64,000 nt of DNA. Origin: Pseudonocardiales bacterium. Lineage in GTDB: Bacteria > Actinomycetota > Actinomycetes > Mycobacteriales > Pseudonocardiaceae. Below, piece after piece: positions 55,229-64,000 of the stretch (positions within the stretch are counted from its first letter, which is position 1; each line of letters begins with the position of its first letter). The translations under genes were made by a program, and so were the position numbers. Below the pieces are notes generated by a model. It worked only from the letters and a program-made list of their open reading frames with translations. It made no database searches and had not been told where the DNA came from. The stretch is from contig JAFAUB010000133.1 in NCBI GenBank assembly GCA_019243635.1, positions 1 to 64,000 on the forward strand, written 5' to 3'.

Positions 55229-58200
55229 ATGGCGCCTCAGCTGCCGGACGGTGTGCGGTTGCTGCGCACCTTGACCGGCCATGACGGGACGATCGGGCGC
55301 ATCGCCTGGTCGCCGGACGGGCGCCTGCTCGCAACACCATCCTCAGACGGCGCGGTCCGCATCTGGAACACTGACTCCGGCGCATGTCTGCGCACCATCC
55401 GCCAGAACAAGTCCGTAGTCGATGTGGCTTTTGATCCGGATGGACGCATCCTCGCCACTGCGGGCACCGGTGGTACAAGCCTATGGGACGTGGACAGCGG
55501 AAAATTGCGCGACCGGCTCGCCAGCGGTATCTGCCACGCCGTCGCATTCAGCCCGCACAGCGGCATCTTGGCGAGCGCGAACGACCTGGGTGTCGTCACG
55601 CTGTGGGAACTGTCCACCGGCTCCGCGCTGTGCCGGATCACCGGACACAACAGCGTGGTTGCCAGCGTGGCCTTCGACGGTGAGGGTGGCATGCTCGCGA
55701 CGGGAGGTGACGTCGATGGGACGGTCGGGTTGTGGGCGATCCCGAGCGGACAGCACCTCCGCGCGTTCGACGGGCACGCGGAGAGAGCAATTTCTATTGC
55801 CTTCCATCCGGGAGGCGGGACTCTGGCCAGTGCGAGCTTCGATCGCACCATCATAGTGTGGGACCTGACCACGGGCGGCACCGTCTCGATTCTTGAAGGC
55901 CATACCGACGCGGTGTGGGACCTTTCATTTTCCGGCGATGGTCGGCTGCTCGCGTCGAATAGTGCTGACGGCACCGTGCGACTCTGGGACTCCGAGAGCG
56001 GACGCTGCCGGGCAGCTTTGTCTGCGTTCGCCTTGGACGATTGGATGCGAAGCGTCGCGTTCCACCCACATCTGCCGATCTTGGCGGCGGTCGGGTCGGA
56101 CGCCTTTCACTCCTCGACCCAGGGTAATGGCGTCGTGCACCTGTGGGAGCTCGATGTCGACCGCCTGCTCGCGCATTCCGCGGCACCCAGCGTCAGCTAC
56201 ACGACAGCGAAGATCGTGCTGGTCGGTGAGTCGGGGGTGGGCAAGACCGGGCTGGGGTGGCGGCTTGCGCACGGCGAGTTCGTCGAGCACGCCTCGACGC
56301 ACGGCCAGCAGTTCTGGCTGCTCGACGAGCTCGGTGGTACCGGAGCGGACGGAACCAAGCGCGAGGCCATCCTGTGGGACCTCGCCGGGCAGCCCGACTA
56401 CCGGCTGATCCACGCACTGTACCTGGATGATGCCGACCTGGCTCTCGTGCTGTTCGACCCGACGCGCGACGACGACCCGCTGCGCGGCGTCGAGTACTGG
56501 CTGCGCCAGATCGGGCGGCATCGCCCGCTCATCCTGGTCGCGGCCCGCGGTGATCGCGGCGCGCCGCGGCTGACCACCGAGGAGATCGAGGCGTTCTGCG
56601 CCGAGCGCGACATCGCGGGATACGTGGCCACCAGCGCGCTGCGCGGCGATGGTCTGGACGAGCTGGTCGGACGGATGCGCGCGGCGATCCGCTGGGACCG
56701 GCGGCCGACGACGGTCACCACGCAGACCTTCAAGCGCATCAAGAACTATGTGCTGGAACTCAAGGAGGCTCCCAGCCCCGAGAAGGCGATCCTCAGTCCT
56801 GCCGATCTCCGGGCTCGCCTGGAGCAGGAGTATCCCGCTACCGAGTTCACCGACGACGAGCTGCTGACGGCGGTGCGGCACTTGTCGAACCACGGTTATG
56901 TCGCGCAGCTGTGTACTTCGCGCGGCGAGCCGCGGATCCTGCTCGCGCCGGTGCTGCTGAACAATCTCGCCGCGTCGATGGTCCTGGAAGCACGGCGCAA
57001 TCCGAAGGGTCTGGGTGCGCTGGAGGAGCAGCAGGTGCTCGCCGGCGGGTACCGTTTTCCGGAGCTTGCGCAGCTGTCAGCCGAGGAGCGCGAGGTGCTG
57101 CTCGATTCGGCTGTCGGAATCTTCCTGGCGCACACGGTCTGTTTCCGCGAGACCGATCCGCTCACCGCGCGCTCCTATCTGGTGTTTCCGGAGCTCATCA
57201 ACCTCAAGAAACCGGTGGTCGCCGACGAGCAGCCCATCGACGAGGGTGTCGCGTACACGGTGAGCGGCGCGGTGGAGAACCTCTACGCGTCGCTGGTGGT
57301 GCTGCTGGGGTACACCAGCACGTTCACCCGGACCAACCAGTGGCGCGACCACGCCCGTTACGTCGTGGGCGAGGGCCTGGTGTGCGGCCTGCGCAAAGAA
57401 GCCGAGCGTGAGGGTGAGCTGGACTTCGTGCTCTCCTTCGGCACACGCGTGGGGACGCCGATCCGGACCCTGTTCCAGAGCCTGGTCGAGACTTTCCTGG
57501 CCCGCCGCGAGCTGACCGTCCGACGCTACGAGGCGGTGTGGTGCGCCGACGGTCACCAGCTCAACCGGGCCGTCGTGCGGGAGCGGCTCGCCCAGGGCGC
57601 CGACTACGCGTTCTGCCCTGACTGCGGGCAGCGGGTCGCGCTGCCTCCGGCTGACACCCCGATCGAGCTCACCCGGGCGCAGGCCGACGACCGCGACACC
57701 CAGTGCCGGTCGGTCACCCAGCGGTCGCGGTTCGAGCAGGTGCTGTTCCGGCTCACGACCTACGTCACGCAGGAGGGGATCCCGGCCCCGGACTGCTTCA
57801 TCAGCTACGCCTGGGGCGAGGAGCGCCACGAGCGCTGGGTGGAGCACGAGCTCGCCGCTGACCTGAGCAAGGCGGGGATCACCGTGGTGCTCGATCGGTG
57901 GGAGAACGCGCGCATCGGCGCGAGCGTGCCCCGGTTCGTGGAGCGCATCGCCGGCGCCCGGAGGGTCGTCGTGGTGGGCACGCCGCTCTACCGCACCAAG
58001 TATGACAACGACCAGCCGATGGGCGCCTTCGTCGTGGCCGCGGAGGGTGACCTCATCGGGAACCGGATGATCGGCTCCGAGACTGATAAGGAGAGTGTCC
58101 TGCCGGTACTCCTGGACGGGACCTCGGAGTCCGCGTTCCCGCCACTGCTGCACGGCCGGGTCTGTGCCGACTTCCGGCCGGTGCAGCGATACCTGCCGAC

Positions 58201-58291
58201 GGTGTTCGACCTGATCGTGAGCCTCTACCAGCTCTCCTCCGACGAGCGCGTCCGCCAGCTGCGGCGCGAGCTCATCGACGAACGGCCCTAG
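55229..58291 (+). CDS. WD40 - Ras-like GTPase - TIR-type multidomain protein
   Basis: 1020 residues. Residues 1-310 form about seven WD40 repeats (LTGHDGTIGRIAWSPDG, LEGHTDAVWDLSFSGDG). A Roc-like GTPase follows: P-loop GESGVGKT at 333-340 and DLAGQ at 384-388; the usual (N/T)KxD is replaced by ARGDRG. A helical COR-like region (about 500-770) and a small zinc site (CADGHQL with CPDCG, about 770-805) come next. The C-terminus (about 852-1000) is a TIR/SEFIR-type domain: DCFISYAWGEERHERWVE and LDRWENARIGASV. Bacterial proteins of this design are likely to sense a signal via the propeller and act through TIR, often NAD+ cleavage. Function is inferred. Confidence 0.85.
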   Translation: MAPQLPDGVRLLRTLTGHDGTIGRIAWSPDGRLLATPSSDGAVRIWNTDSGACLRTIRQNKSVVDVAFDPDGRILATAGTGGTSLWDVDSGKLRDRLASGICHAVAFSPHSGILASANDLGVVTLWELSTGSALCRITGHNSVVASVAFDGEGGMLATGGDVDGTVGLWAIPSGQHLRAFDGHAERAISIAFHPGGGTLASASFDRTIIVWDLTTGGTVSILEGHTDAVWDLSFSGDGRLLASNSADGTVRLWDSESGRCRAALSAFALDDWMRSVAFHPHLPILAAVGSDAFHSSTQGNGVVHLWELDVDRLLAHSAAPSVSYTTAKIVLVGESGVGKTGLGWRLAHGEFVEHASTHGQQFWLLDELGGTGADGTKREAILWDLAGQPDYRLIHALYLDDADLALVLFDPTRDDDPLRGVEYWLRQIGRHRPLILVAARGDRGAPRLTTEEIEAFCAERDIAGYVATSALRGDGLDELVGRMRAAIRWDRRPTTVTTQTFKRIKNYVLELKEAPSPEKAILSPADLRARLEQEYPATEFTDDELLTAVRHLSNHGYVAQLCTSRGEPRILLAPVLLNNLAASMVLEARRNPKGLGALEEQQVLAGGYRFPELAQLSAEEREVLLDSAVGIFLAHTVCFRETDPLTARSYLVFPELINLKKPVVADEQPIDEGVAYTVSGAVENLYASLVVLLGYTSTFTRTNQWRDHARYVVGEGLVCGLRKEAEREGELDFVLSFGTRVGTPIRTLFQSLVETFLARRELTVRRYEAVWCADGHQLNRAVVRERLAQGADYAFCPDCGQRVALPPADTPIELTRAQADDRDTQCRSVTQRSRFEQVLFRLTTYVTQEGIPAPDCFISYAWGEERHERWVEHELAADLSKAGITVVLDRWENARIGASVPRFVERIAGARRVVVVGTPLYRTKYDNDQPMGAFVVAAEGDLIGNRMIGSETDKESVLPVLLDGTSESAFPPLLHGRVCADFRPVQRYLPTVFDLIVSLYQLSSDERVRQLRRELIDERP

Positions 58292-58442
58292 TGCACCCGC
58301 CGAGGTGGGTGATGGCCTGCTGCGCGCGGGAGGACAATGGCCTCCCGCGAGGTCATATCGGATACGACACGCGAGATGGGGGCTTGATCAGTGCTCACGA
58401 CGGTGCTCGGCCGACCGGTGTCATCTGAGGGGAGGTGGGGTT

Positions 58443-59771
58443 GTGGTCACGGCGAATGACCGGCTTCGGGTGGCGCGGCGGCGCACCGCCTCGCTCACCC
58501 ATCCGGGGGAGTGCCTGACCCGGCAGGAGCTCGCGGAGCTGGTCAACGCCTGGGTCTGGGACCATCGCCACACGAAGGTGGAGGCCACGGCGAACTACAT
58601 CGGCAAACTCGAACAAGGCGTCATCCGCTGGCCGGGTACGTTGTACAGGGAGGCGTTCCGGGCGATCTTCGGTGTCTCCACCGATTCGGAGTTGGGGTTC
58701 GTCAACGCCCGGTCCCGCCGCGCGGCAGTGAAGCTGGACAACGTGAAACGCAAACAGTTCATCCACAATGCCTTGGGCGTGGGCGCCCTCGTCTTGGGGG
58801 AGCCGCTCGCGGCGCTCCTGGGAGACAGCGAACCCACCCCGATCCCCGCGCGCGTCGGCGCGACCGATATCGAACAGATCCGCACCGCCACGCGGGAGTT
58901 CAAGTCGTGGGGCGCCACCTACGGTGGCGGATTGGTCCGAGAGCCCGCCATAGGCCAGCTGCGCTGGTCGGCCGGTCTGCTGGAGGCCACCTGCCCGGAC
59001 CGGCTGCGCCCCGAGCTGCACTCCGCGGTCGGCCACCTCGCCACGACCGCCGGGTACCTGACCGAGGACGTCAACGCCCAGGACGAGGCCCGCCGGGTAT
59101 ACCACTTCGCGCTGGCCTGCGCCGAGCAGGCCAAAGACTGGCCCCTGCGCGCCGAGATCCTGTCCAGCATGACCAAGCAGGCGGTCAGGGCCGGGCAGCC
59201 CGACGAAGGCCTCACGCTGGCCGAACAGGCTCTGGTCCGCTCTGACCGGCTCACCGCGGCCGGACGGGCACTGCTGCACGCCGACCGGGGCCGCGCGCTG
59301 GCCAAGATGCGCAGGGTCAACGAGGCACTGACCGCCATCGGCACCGCCGATGAGCACTTCGCGCACTTCACCCCGGACAACGAACCGCCGGTCATGGACT
59401 ACTACAGCGCCGCGCGACATGCCCATCTCACCGGGCAACCCCTGGTCGACTTGGCGATACTGGGCCACCACGACCCCGGCAAGGCCACCGACCGGCTCAC
59501 GGCGGCGGCCGCCGGGCACGCCGCCGACCACCTCTGCGCCCGGGCGATCTGTCTGACCAAGCTGGCCAGTCTCACGATGGCCACCGGCGACCCGCTCCAG
59601 GCCGCCGCCATCGGGCACGCGGCCCTGGACATCGCCTGCACGATCCGCTCCCGCCGGGCCGCCGAGGAACTACGTGAACTGGCCCACTACGCCGCCCCTC
59701 ACCAGCACCTCGACGAGGTCGCGCACCTGCGGCACCGGATCGCCACCCTGATATGTACCGACAGCCCATAA
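58443..59771 (+). CDS. HTH-TPR regulator (XRE-type)
   Basis: 442 residues from GTG 58443 with GGGAGG upstream. An N-terminal helix-turn-helix region (LTRQELAELVNAWVWDH, ANYIGKLEQGVIRWPG) is followed by a hydrophobic turn and TPR-like repeats to the end (ALACAEQAKDWPLRAEILSSM, QALVRSDRLTAAGRALLHADRGRALAKM). Such regulators are common in actinomycetes next to signalling or defence genes. 150 bases separate it from the WD40-TIR gene, so it may control it. Confidence 0.85.
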   Translation: MVTANDRLRVARRRTASLTHPGECLTRQELAELVNAWVWDHRHTKVEATANYIGKLEQGVIRWPGTLYREAFRAIFGVSTDSELGFVNARSRRAAVKLDNVKRKQFIHNALGVGALVLGEPLAALLGDSEPTPIPARVGATDIEQIRTATREFKSWGATYGGGLVREPAIGQLRWSAGLLEATCPDRLRPELHSAVGHLATTAGYLTEDVNAQDEARRVYHFALACAEQAKDWPLRAEILSSMTKQAVRAGQPDEGLTLAEQALVRSDRLTAAGRALLHADRGRALAKMRRVNEALTAIGTADEHFAHFTPDNEPPVMDYYSAARHAHLTGQPLVDLAILGHHDPGKATDRLTAAAAGHAADHLCARAICLTKLASLTMATGDPLQAAAIGHAALDIACTIRSRRAAEELRELAHYAAPHQHLDEVAHLRHRIATLICTDSP

Positions 59772-59813
59772 CAGGAGGGGGAAACCCTCACTCGATCCAC
59801 CCTTGACACGCAT

Positions 59814-59939
59814 GTGATCACGCTGGACGCGGAGTTCCGTGACGGGCGTTGGGAGGCTTCAAACCACCTCGTGCTGCGTTGGCTGAAGACCGTCGTGGTG
59901 AGCGATCGAGGAGAAGGCGTCGTGGGAGACGTCGGGTAG
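59814..59939 (+). CDS. small hypothetical ORF after the HTH-TPR gene
   Basis: 41 residues from GTG 59814: VITLDAEFRDGRWEASNHL and then VLRWLKTVVV. The composition looks like a real small protein. The AGGAGGGGG at 59772 is too far from this start, so it may be the tail of a longer broken frame. Confidence 0.3.
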   Translation: MITLDAEFRDGRWEASNHLVLRWLKTVVVSDRGEGVVGDVG

Positions 59940-60171
59940 GGATCAGGAAGACGAGCGCGAGTGAGTCGCTGACGACGTGTCGTAACAAAGACAGCTGACA
60001 TCAAAACCGGGGCGGTTCGATCCTGTCCACGCTGCAAGCTGTAGTCAGCGTCAAATTCGCGTGCCAAGGTTGTGGGTGGACGCGACGCCAACATCATCTT
60101 CGCCGAGGGAATGAGCACACGGACCTCGGCATCCGCTGCTCAGCCGGCGAAACCGGCCGTAGGTTTCGCGA

Positions 60172-60435
60172 TCAACGGTAGGCATCCCGCCGGTGGCTGA
60201 TGTCCAGAACCTGGACGGTCTGGATGCTGTCATCGATGGTGTACCGGACTCGGTACTCCCCGCGCCGAGCGCGCCAGTAGCTTTCGAAGGGCTTACGCAG
60301 CGTAGCTCCCACCCGATACGGGTTCTCAGCCAGTGGACCATAGAGGAACTCCACGCAGGCTGCGGCGACAGCCTCCGGTAGGTGTTCGGGGAGTCGGCGT
60401 GCCGCAGTGTGGGCCACTCGCACCCGGTAGGTCAC
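60172..60435 (-). CDS. RelE/ParE-type toxin
   Basis: 87 residues. VRVAHTAARRLPEHLPEAV at the start, LRKPFESYWRARRGEYRVRYTIDDSIQTVQVLDISHRRDAYR at the end: the RelE fold with basic catalytic residues and the final His-Arg-x-x-x-Tyr. Toxins of this family cleave ribosome-bound mRNA. GTG 60435 overlaps the antitoxin stop (GTGA). Confidence 0.92.
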   Translation of the reverse strand: MTYRVRVAHTAARRLPEHLPEAVAAACVEFLYGPLAENPYRVGATLRKPFESYWRARRGEYRVRYTIDDSIQTVQVLDISHRRDAYR

Positions 60436-60719
60436 TCGGGTTGGGTCCGGTGTCGCTCGTCGATCAGGGCTCGTACCCGCTGCTCGTCGAGCACGTCACC
60501 CCGAGCGAAGTCGGCCTCCGAGCAGCGGATGCGCTCCTGGGCCTGCGTGTCGGCGAGCAGCTCCAGGGTCGCCTCGATCGACTCGAGATCCTCAGCGGCG
60601 AGCAGCACGACGTATTCACGACCGTTGCGGGTGATGTGGACGCGCTCGTGAGTGCGCCCGACCTCGTCGGCGATCTCAGAGAGTCTAGCCTTCGCTTCGG
60701 ACAACGGCATCGTACTCAT
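60432..60719 (-). CDS. Phd/YefM-type antitoxin
   Basis: 95 residues. MPLSEAKARLSEIADEV and HITRNGREYVVLLAAEDLESIEATLELL define the Phd/YefM DNA-binding fold; the acidic C-terminus would wrap the toxin. Start ATG 60719. It is the first gene of the pair and probably represses its own promoter. Confidence 0.92.
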   Translation of the reverse strand: MSTMPLSEAKARLSEIADEVGRTHERVHITRNGREYVVLLAAEDLESIEATLELLADTQAQERIRCSEADFARGDVLDEQRVRALIDERHRTQPE

Positions 60720-60963
60720 GGACCAGAATTGTAGTCCACCCGCCTCCCGACCGTCCACTGACGCCAGCCGACCACCCACAGTGGCGGCGCGAACACCGCA
60801 CCTGGCGCGGGTCTCCCACTGCCGGACGCCGCCCCGGGTCCTTCGGAGCCTGCTTCGTCCATGAGGGCGAGCAGCAGCAGGCTTGGGGGCTCTCGGCCAA
60901 ACACCGGTGCCCCAGCGGCGGCCTCCGAGCGCGAGACGGTGTGACGAGTCGGGCTCGGCGGGC

Positions 60964-62094
60964 TCAGATGTGCAGTTGGGGCAGTACGCGCTGGCCGTAG
61001 AAGTCGATGACCCGCCTGGGGTCGGCTTGCGGGGCGTGGATGAAGGGGATGGCGCCGGCGTCGAGGAGCTTCTGCGCCGCCGCGATGTGCACTGCGGGCT
61101 CCGTTCCCCGAACCCACCAGGTGGGCGGCTCCGGTGCTTGCGGTGAGAGCTGCTCGATGGTCACCGGGTTGGGCTGAGACAACAGGCGAGTCGTGGGCGG
61201 GGCGGCCAGGAACCGCCAGCGCTGGACAGCATAGTTGACATCAGGTCCCTCGCCCACCACCACGAAGCTCTCCACGAGGATCGGCATCTTTGCGGGGTCT
61301 TTCCCGGCGGCGCGGGCGCCCTGCTCGAACGCTGTCCGCAGCCCAGGGTCCACCCTCCCCCCAACGGTGATCCATCCGTCGCCGTACTGGCCGGCGAGGG
61401 TCGCGCTCTTCGGCCCACCTGCAGCGACATAGATCGGAGGCGGCTGCTTCGGTAGGTCGTACAGCCGCAGTTGCTCGGTCTGGAAATAACGGCCACGAAA
61501 TGACACCCGCTGTCCACTCCACAGCCGGCGGATCAGCGTGATGGCCTCGATAAGCCGGTCGTGCCGCTCGCGGTACCGGCCGAACCGTCCCGTACCGGCC
61601 AGTTCGTTGACCGCCTCGCCGGTACCCACCCCCAGGAAGGTACGCCCGGGGGCCAGCCCGGCCAGGGTGGCGAACGCCTGGGCCACGTCCGTGGGGTGGT
61701 GCCGGTAGGTCGGGCACGTCACGCCGGTACCGAAGGTGACAGTGCGGGTGCGTTGGCTGACCAGGCCGAGCGTCAGCCAGGGAAACGCCGCGTGACCCTC
61801 GTTGTCCTGCCAGGGCTGCAGGTGGTCACTGGCCCACAGATAGCCAAACCCGGCCTGTTCAGCCGCTGCGGCGAAGTCCACCAACTCCATGGTCGGGAAC
61901 TGCTCGTGGGACAACACGAACCCGACCTTCACCTGGGCTCTTGCTGGTGCGCCCACCGGCGAGGACGGGGCCGGCGAGCTGCAGGTGGCCGTCAACCCCG
62001 TGACAGCACCACCCACGGCCAGCGCCCCCCATGCGCCGACGTTCCGGCGCGACAGGGCCTGTGCCGGCCCGCCTAGTCCATCGCGCTCGTCCAT
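60964..62094 (-). CDS. F420-dependent LLM-class oxidoreductase, Tat lipoprotein
   Basis: 376 residues. SRRNVGAWGALAVGGAVTG (about 15-33) is a twin-arginine signal and LTATC (Cys38) a lipobox, so the protein is exported folded and lipid-anchored. The rest is a TIM barrel like F420-dependent hydroxymycolic acid dehydrogenase: VGFVLSHEQFPTMEL, WASDHLQPWQDNEGHAAF, FGTGVTCPTYRHHP, VGTGEAVNE. The substrate in this organism is not known. Start ATG 62094. Confidence 0.88.
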   Translation of the reverse strand: MDERDGLGGPAQALSRRNVGAWGALAVGGAVTGLTATCSSPAPSSPVGAPARAQVKVGFVLSHEQFPTMELVDFAAAAEQAGFGYLWASDHLQPWQDNEGHAAFPWLTLGLVSQRTRTVTFGTGVTCPTYRHHPTDVAQAFATLAGLAPGRTFLGVGTGEAVNELAGTGRFGRYRERHDRLIEAITLIRRLWSGQRVSFRGRYFQTEQLRLYDLPKQPPPIYVAAGGPKSATLAGQYGDGWITVGGRVDPGLRTAFEQGARAAGKDPAKMPILVESFVVVGEGPDVNYAVQRWRFLAAPPTTRLLSQPNPVTIEQLSPQAPEPPTWWVRGTEPAVHIAAAQKLLDAGAIPFIHAPQADPRRVIDFYGQRVLPQLHI

Positions 62095-62121
62095 CCCCCG
62101 CCTCCCGCTCACCCGCTGCAC

Positions 62122-62490
62122 GGTCCATCGACCAGCTCAGCCAGGCTACCGACGTCCTAGTCTCGGAGAAGCGGGATCGTTCCCGCGACGCACCGATCGG
62201 CCACGGCGACCTTACTGGCCAGCTCGAATGCCCATGTCGGCAGAATTGATCAATGCCCTCGCGGGGGTGGACACCGATCGCCACCATCCCCACAGTTCGA
62301 TGCTGTCAGGCTTGCTGCGGCCCATCACCCGTTCGTCTCCTGCAGCAGCTGAGCGACCGGCTGCATCCCCCGCACGACCGCGGCGCGGTCACCAGCGGCG
62401 CGTCAAGTCCCCCCGCTGCGCCGCAGGCCCGGTCCAGCTCATTCGAGCCCCCACGCTGGTGCCCGAGGCCTGAGCGGAATACTGGCTGCC
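62122..62490. other. intergenic stretch with no supported gene
   Basis: About 370 bases between divergent genes. Open frames here look like noise (runs of Arg, Pro and Ser). Promoters for both neighbours should be here but no clear elements can be named. Confidence 0.55.
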
Positions 62491-63087
62491 GTGGCTGGTG
62501 CCAACCCTGAGGAGCGCGTGGTCTGGCCCTTGATCTACCAGCGCTGGCAGACGTTCACATTCCTTCACTGGGCCTACGACCCGGGCGACGTGCAGCGCTT
62601 ACTCCCATCCGGGCTCGACGTCCACACCTATGACGGCGTGGCTTGGGTGGGGCTCACCCCGTTTCTCCTGTGCGACTTTCGCTTGCCCGGGTTTCCCGCG
62701 ATCCCGGGGTTGTCCACCTTCCCGGAGACCAACGTCCGGACCTACGTCGTCGACAGAAATGGACGGGACGGCCTGTGGTTTCTGTCCCTCGACGCCTCGG
62801 GGCTGGCCACCGTACTTGGCGCACGAGCTTCTTTGGGGGTTCCCTACCATTGGGCGGCCATGACGGTGGAGGCTAATTCCACGGTGACCTATCGATCACG
62901 TCGGCGATACCCGCCTGCCGCGGGACATCGGCGGTCTCTAGGGGTGAGCGCGACACCGCCCTTGACCTGGGACCCTCGCGAGGGCTCACATCGAGCTACT
63001 AGCGGGCAGGCCAGGGGCTGCCCCATGCGCGGGCCAGCTTACGAGCCCTCGCCCCAGGTCAAGAGCGGTGTCGCGCTCACCGTTTGA
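62491..63087 (+). CDS. DUF2071 (YqjF-like) protein, C-terminally altered
   Basis: 198 residues, GTG 62491. The N-terminal 150 match DUF2071: WPLIYQRWQTFTFLHWAYDPGDVQRLLPSGL, GVAWVGLTPFLLCDFR, ETNVRTYVVDRNGRDGLWFLSLDAS, VPYHWAAM. After STVTYRSRRRYPPAAG the sequence turns to unrelated residues coded by a long inverted repeat (62943-63080). The usual last 80-90 residues of the family are missing. Probably truncated by an insertion or deletion, so it may be non-functional. Confidence 0.7.
   Translation: MAGANPEERVVWPLIYQRWQTFTFLHWAYDPGDVQRLLPSGLDVHTYDGVAWVGLTPFLLCDFRLPGFPAIPGLSTFPETNVRTYVVDRNGRDGLWFLSLDASGLATVLGARASLGVPYHWAAMTVEANSTVTYRSRRRYPPAAGHRRSLGVSATPPLTWDPREGSHRATSGQARGCPMRGPAYEPSPQVKSGVALTV
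62943..63080. repeat. long near-perfect inverted repeat
   Basis: Left arm 62943-62987 and right arm 63043-63080 match in reverse complement over 38 positions with one substitution; the left arm has six extra bases. The spacer is 55 bases. It forms the altered end of the DUF2071 gene. It resembles a small non-autonomous element or a large hairpin. Confidence 0.85.
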
Positions 63088-63264
63088 ACTCAAGGGGGGC
63101 TCCGCTGCCGTGTGCAGCCCGCGCTCACTCGATCGGCGCTGGGAGCCGCAGGACCTCGGGTGTTGGCGGCAATGCCTCTCCGCCAGTCGCAACCGGGCGT
63201 CCTGACTGGGGGGACTGCGCTGTGTAACCACCCTCCTACACGCAGTGATTTCCTCGTGGTGATA

Positions 63265-64000
63265 ATGCACCCCGTGGTCACGCGGGGGTGGCGAGGAGTC
63301 GTGGCGGGCCTGGGCCTGCTAGGGCTGGGGGGCTACGGGGTAGTGCTCGTGGCGCTGTTCATTGCGCAGGGTCCGCGCGCTGCCGGGCCTGTGGCCGGGG
63401 TCATGGGGGCGGTGCTTGGTTTACCTGCGCTGGCGATCGCGCTGCGCCGCTGGGCGCATCGGGGTGTGGAGGCTACGGCGGATCAGGTGGGGCAGGCGCG
63501 GGAGAGCCTCGCGGGCTGGGTCCTCGATCAATGGCGTCACGAGGATTTAGCCCGGTCGCTGAGTAACCCGCAGCCGATGCCGGTGCAGTGGCGGCTCACC
63601 GAGCACGCTGTGATGGACCGCGCCCGGTTCATCACGGTCGGTGAGTTGTCCTTCACCGGGTGCAGCGATCGGATCGGTCCGCTGGCGGAGCAGTTCCGGG
63701 GGTTACGGCGTCGACGCTTGGTCATTCTGGGGGGCCCTGGCTCGGGGAAGACGACCCTGGCGGTGCAGTTGTTGTCAGAACTGCTTGCCACCTCCCGAGC
63801 GGGCGACCCGATCCCGGTGTTGTTGTCCCTGGCCAGCTGGGACCCCACCCAATGGCCTCGGCTGCACGGCTGGCTCGCCGGACGGCTGGCCGCGGATTAC
63901 CCCTCGCTGCGGGCGTTTGGCCCCGACGTCGCGCGTGCCCTGGCCGAGCAGGGTCACATTCTGCCGATCCTCGACGGCCTGGATGAACTACCCCTGGCCC
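63265..64000 (+). CDS. membrane-anchored NACHT NTPase, N-terminal part
   Basis: At least 245 residues; the rest lies beyond the window. ATG 63265 or GTG 63274. Two hydrophobic helices (about 7-50) are followed by a linker with FITVGELSFTGCSDRIG. Then comes a NACHT/STAND ATPase: Walker A in ILGGPGSGKTTLAVQL and Walker B in ILPILDGLDEL (with the Asp-Gly-x-Asp-Glu typical of NACHT). NACHT proteins act as signal-dependent switches in defence and cell death; the effector or repeat domain would be after the window edge. Confidence 0.85.
   Translation, partial: MHPVVTRGWRGVVAGLGLLGLGGYGVVLVALFIAQGPRAAGPVAGVMGAVLGLPALAIALRRWAHRGVEATADQVGQARESLAGWVLDQWRHEDLARSLSNPQPMPVQWRLTEHAVMDRARFITVGELSFTGCSDRIGPLAEQFRGLRRRRLVILGGPGSGKTTLAVQLLSELLATSRAGDPIPVLLSLASWDPTQWPRLHGWLAGRLAADYPSLRAFGPDVARALAEQGHILPILDGLDELPLA

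Noticed and set aside
60000-60030. GGTTCGATCC resembling a tRNA T-arm
   Set aside because: No acceptor, D or anticodon arm can be built around it on either strand, and the pairing of the arm needs several wobbles.

Overview
The window is high-GC DNA with short intergenic gaps, GTG starts and ATGA/GTGA stop-start overlaps. The gene order proC - excisionase-type HTH - 33-residue ribosomal protein - GalE-like - acyltransferase - HAD phosphatase - BldN-like sigma - glutaredoxin - rex - hemA - hemC - hemD - hemB - hemL - histidine phosphatase - TlpA/ResA is a conserved actinobacterial backbone, seen in parts in Mycobacterium tuberculosis (Rv0500 to Rv0526) and Streptomyces (bldN-rex-hem). An F420-dependent LLM enzyme, an AI-2E-type permease and a MEDS/HATPase sensor also fit. 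The best guess is an actinomycete of the Pseudonocardiales; the species cannot be read from this sequence.

Layout. 1-1912: tail of a gene ending in an 18-bp repeat, then a cytochrome b / molybdopterin fusion. 1954-8553 (minus): hisS, a hypothetical, a lipoprotein and dnaE. 8554-11652: a graveyard of broken genes (haem-binding-like barrel, tyrosine integrase fragment, GNAT acetyltransferase). 11671-20197: a selenium-formate module of selB and selA (minus) divergent from an fdhA-fdhB-nrfD operon. The fdhA gene contains an in-frame UGA followed by a bacterial SECIS hairpin. The matching tRNA-Sec lies at 28062-28154 (minus), just upstream of a formate/nitrite transporter. Between them (20168-27110) are a glycosyltransferase/methyltransferase/acyl-CoA dehydrogenase trio, stress and redox proteins, a permease and a sensor. 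28190-34520 (minus): a MetE-like enzyme, gene remnants, then an EACC1 adaptor with a membrane caspase that carries an outside ligand-binding domain, and a hydantoinase B. 34624-55194: proline dehydrogenase and the conserved proC-to-hem-to-TlpA block, with Rex at its head. 55229-64000: accessory DNA with a WD40-GTPase-TIR protein and its HTH/TPR neighbour, a RelE-type toxin-antitoxin pair, an F420 enzyme, a truncated DUF2071 gene next to a long inverted repeat, and the start of a membrane NACHT ATPase that runs off the window.

How it works together. The Sec genes, formate dehydrogenase and formate channel form one functional unit: selC, selA and selB decode the UGA of fdhA, and the enzyme passes electrons from formate through FdhB to the NrfD membrane subunit. 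Rex (NADH sensing) heads the haem operon. Three separate signalling NTPase/protease systems of the conflict or cell-death type (EACC1-caspase, WD40-GTPase-TIR, NACHT) lie within 34 kb, which makes the right half partly a defence-type neighbourhood. The window also contains an unusual number of short tandem repeats (13-18 bp), several of them inside coding regions, and two perfect palindromes of 36 and 46 bp in the hem operon.
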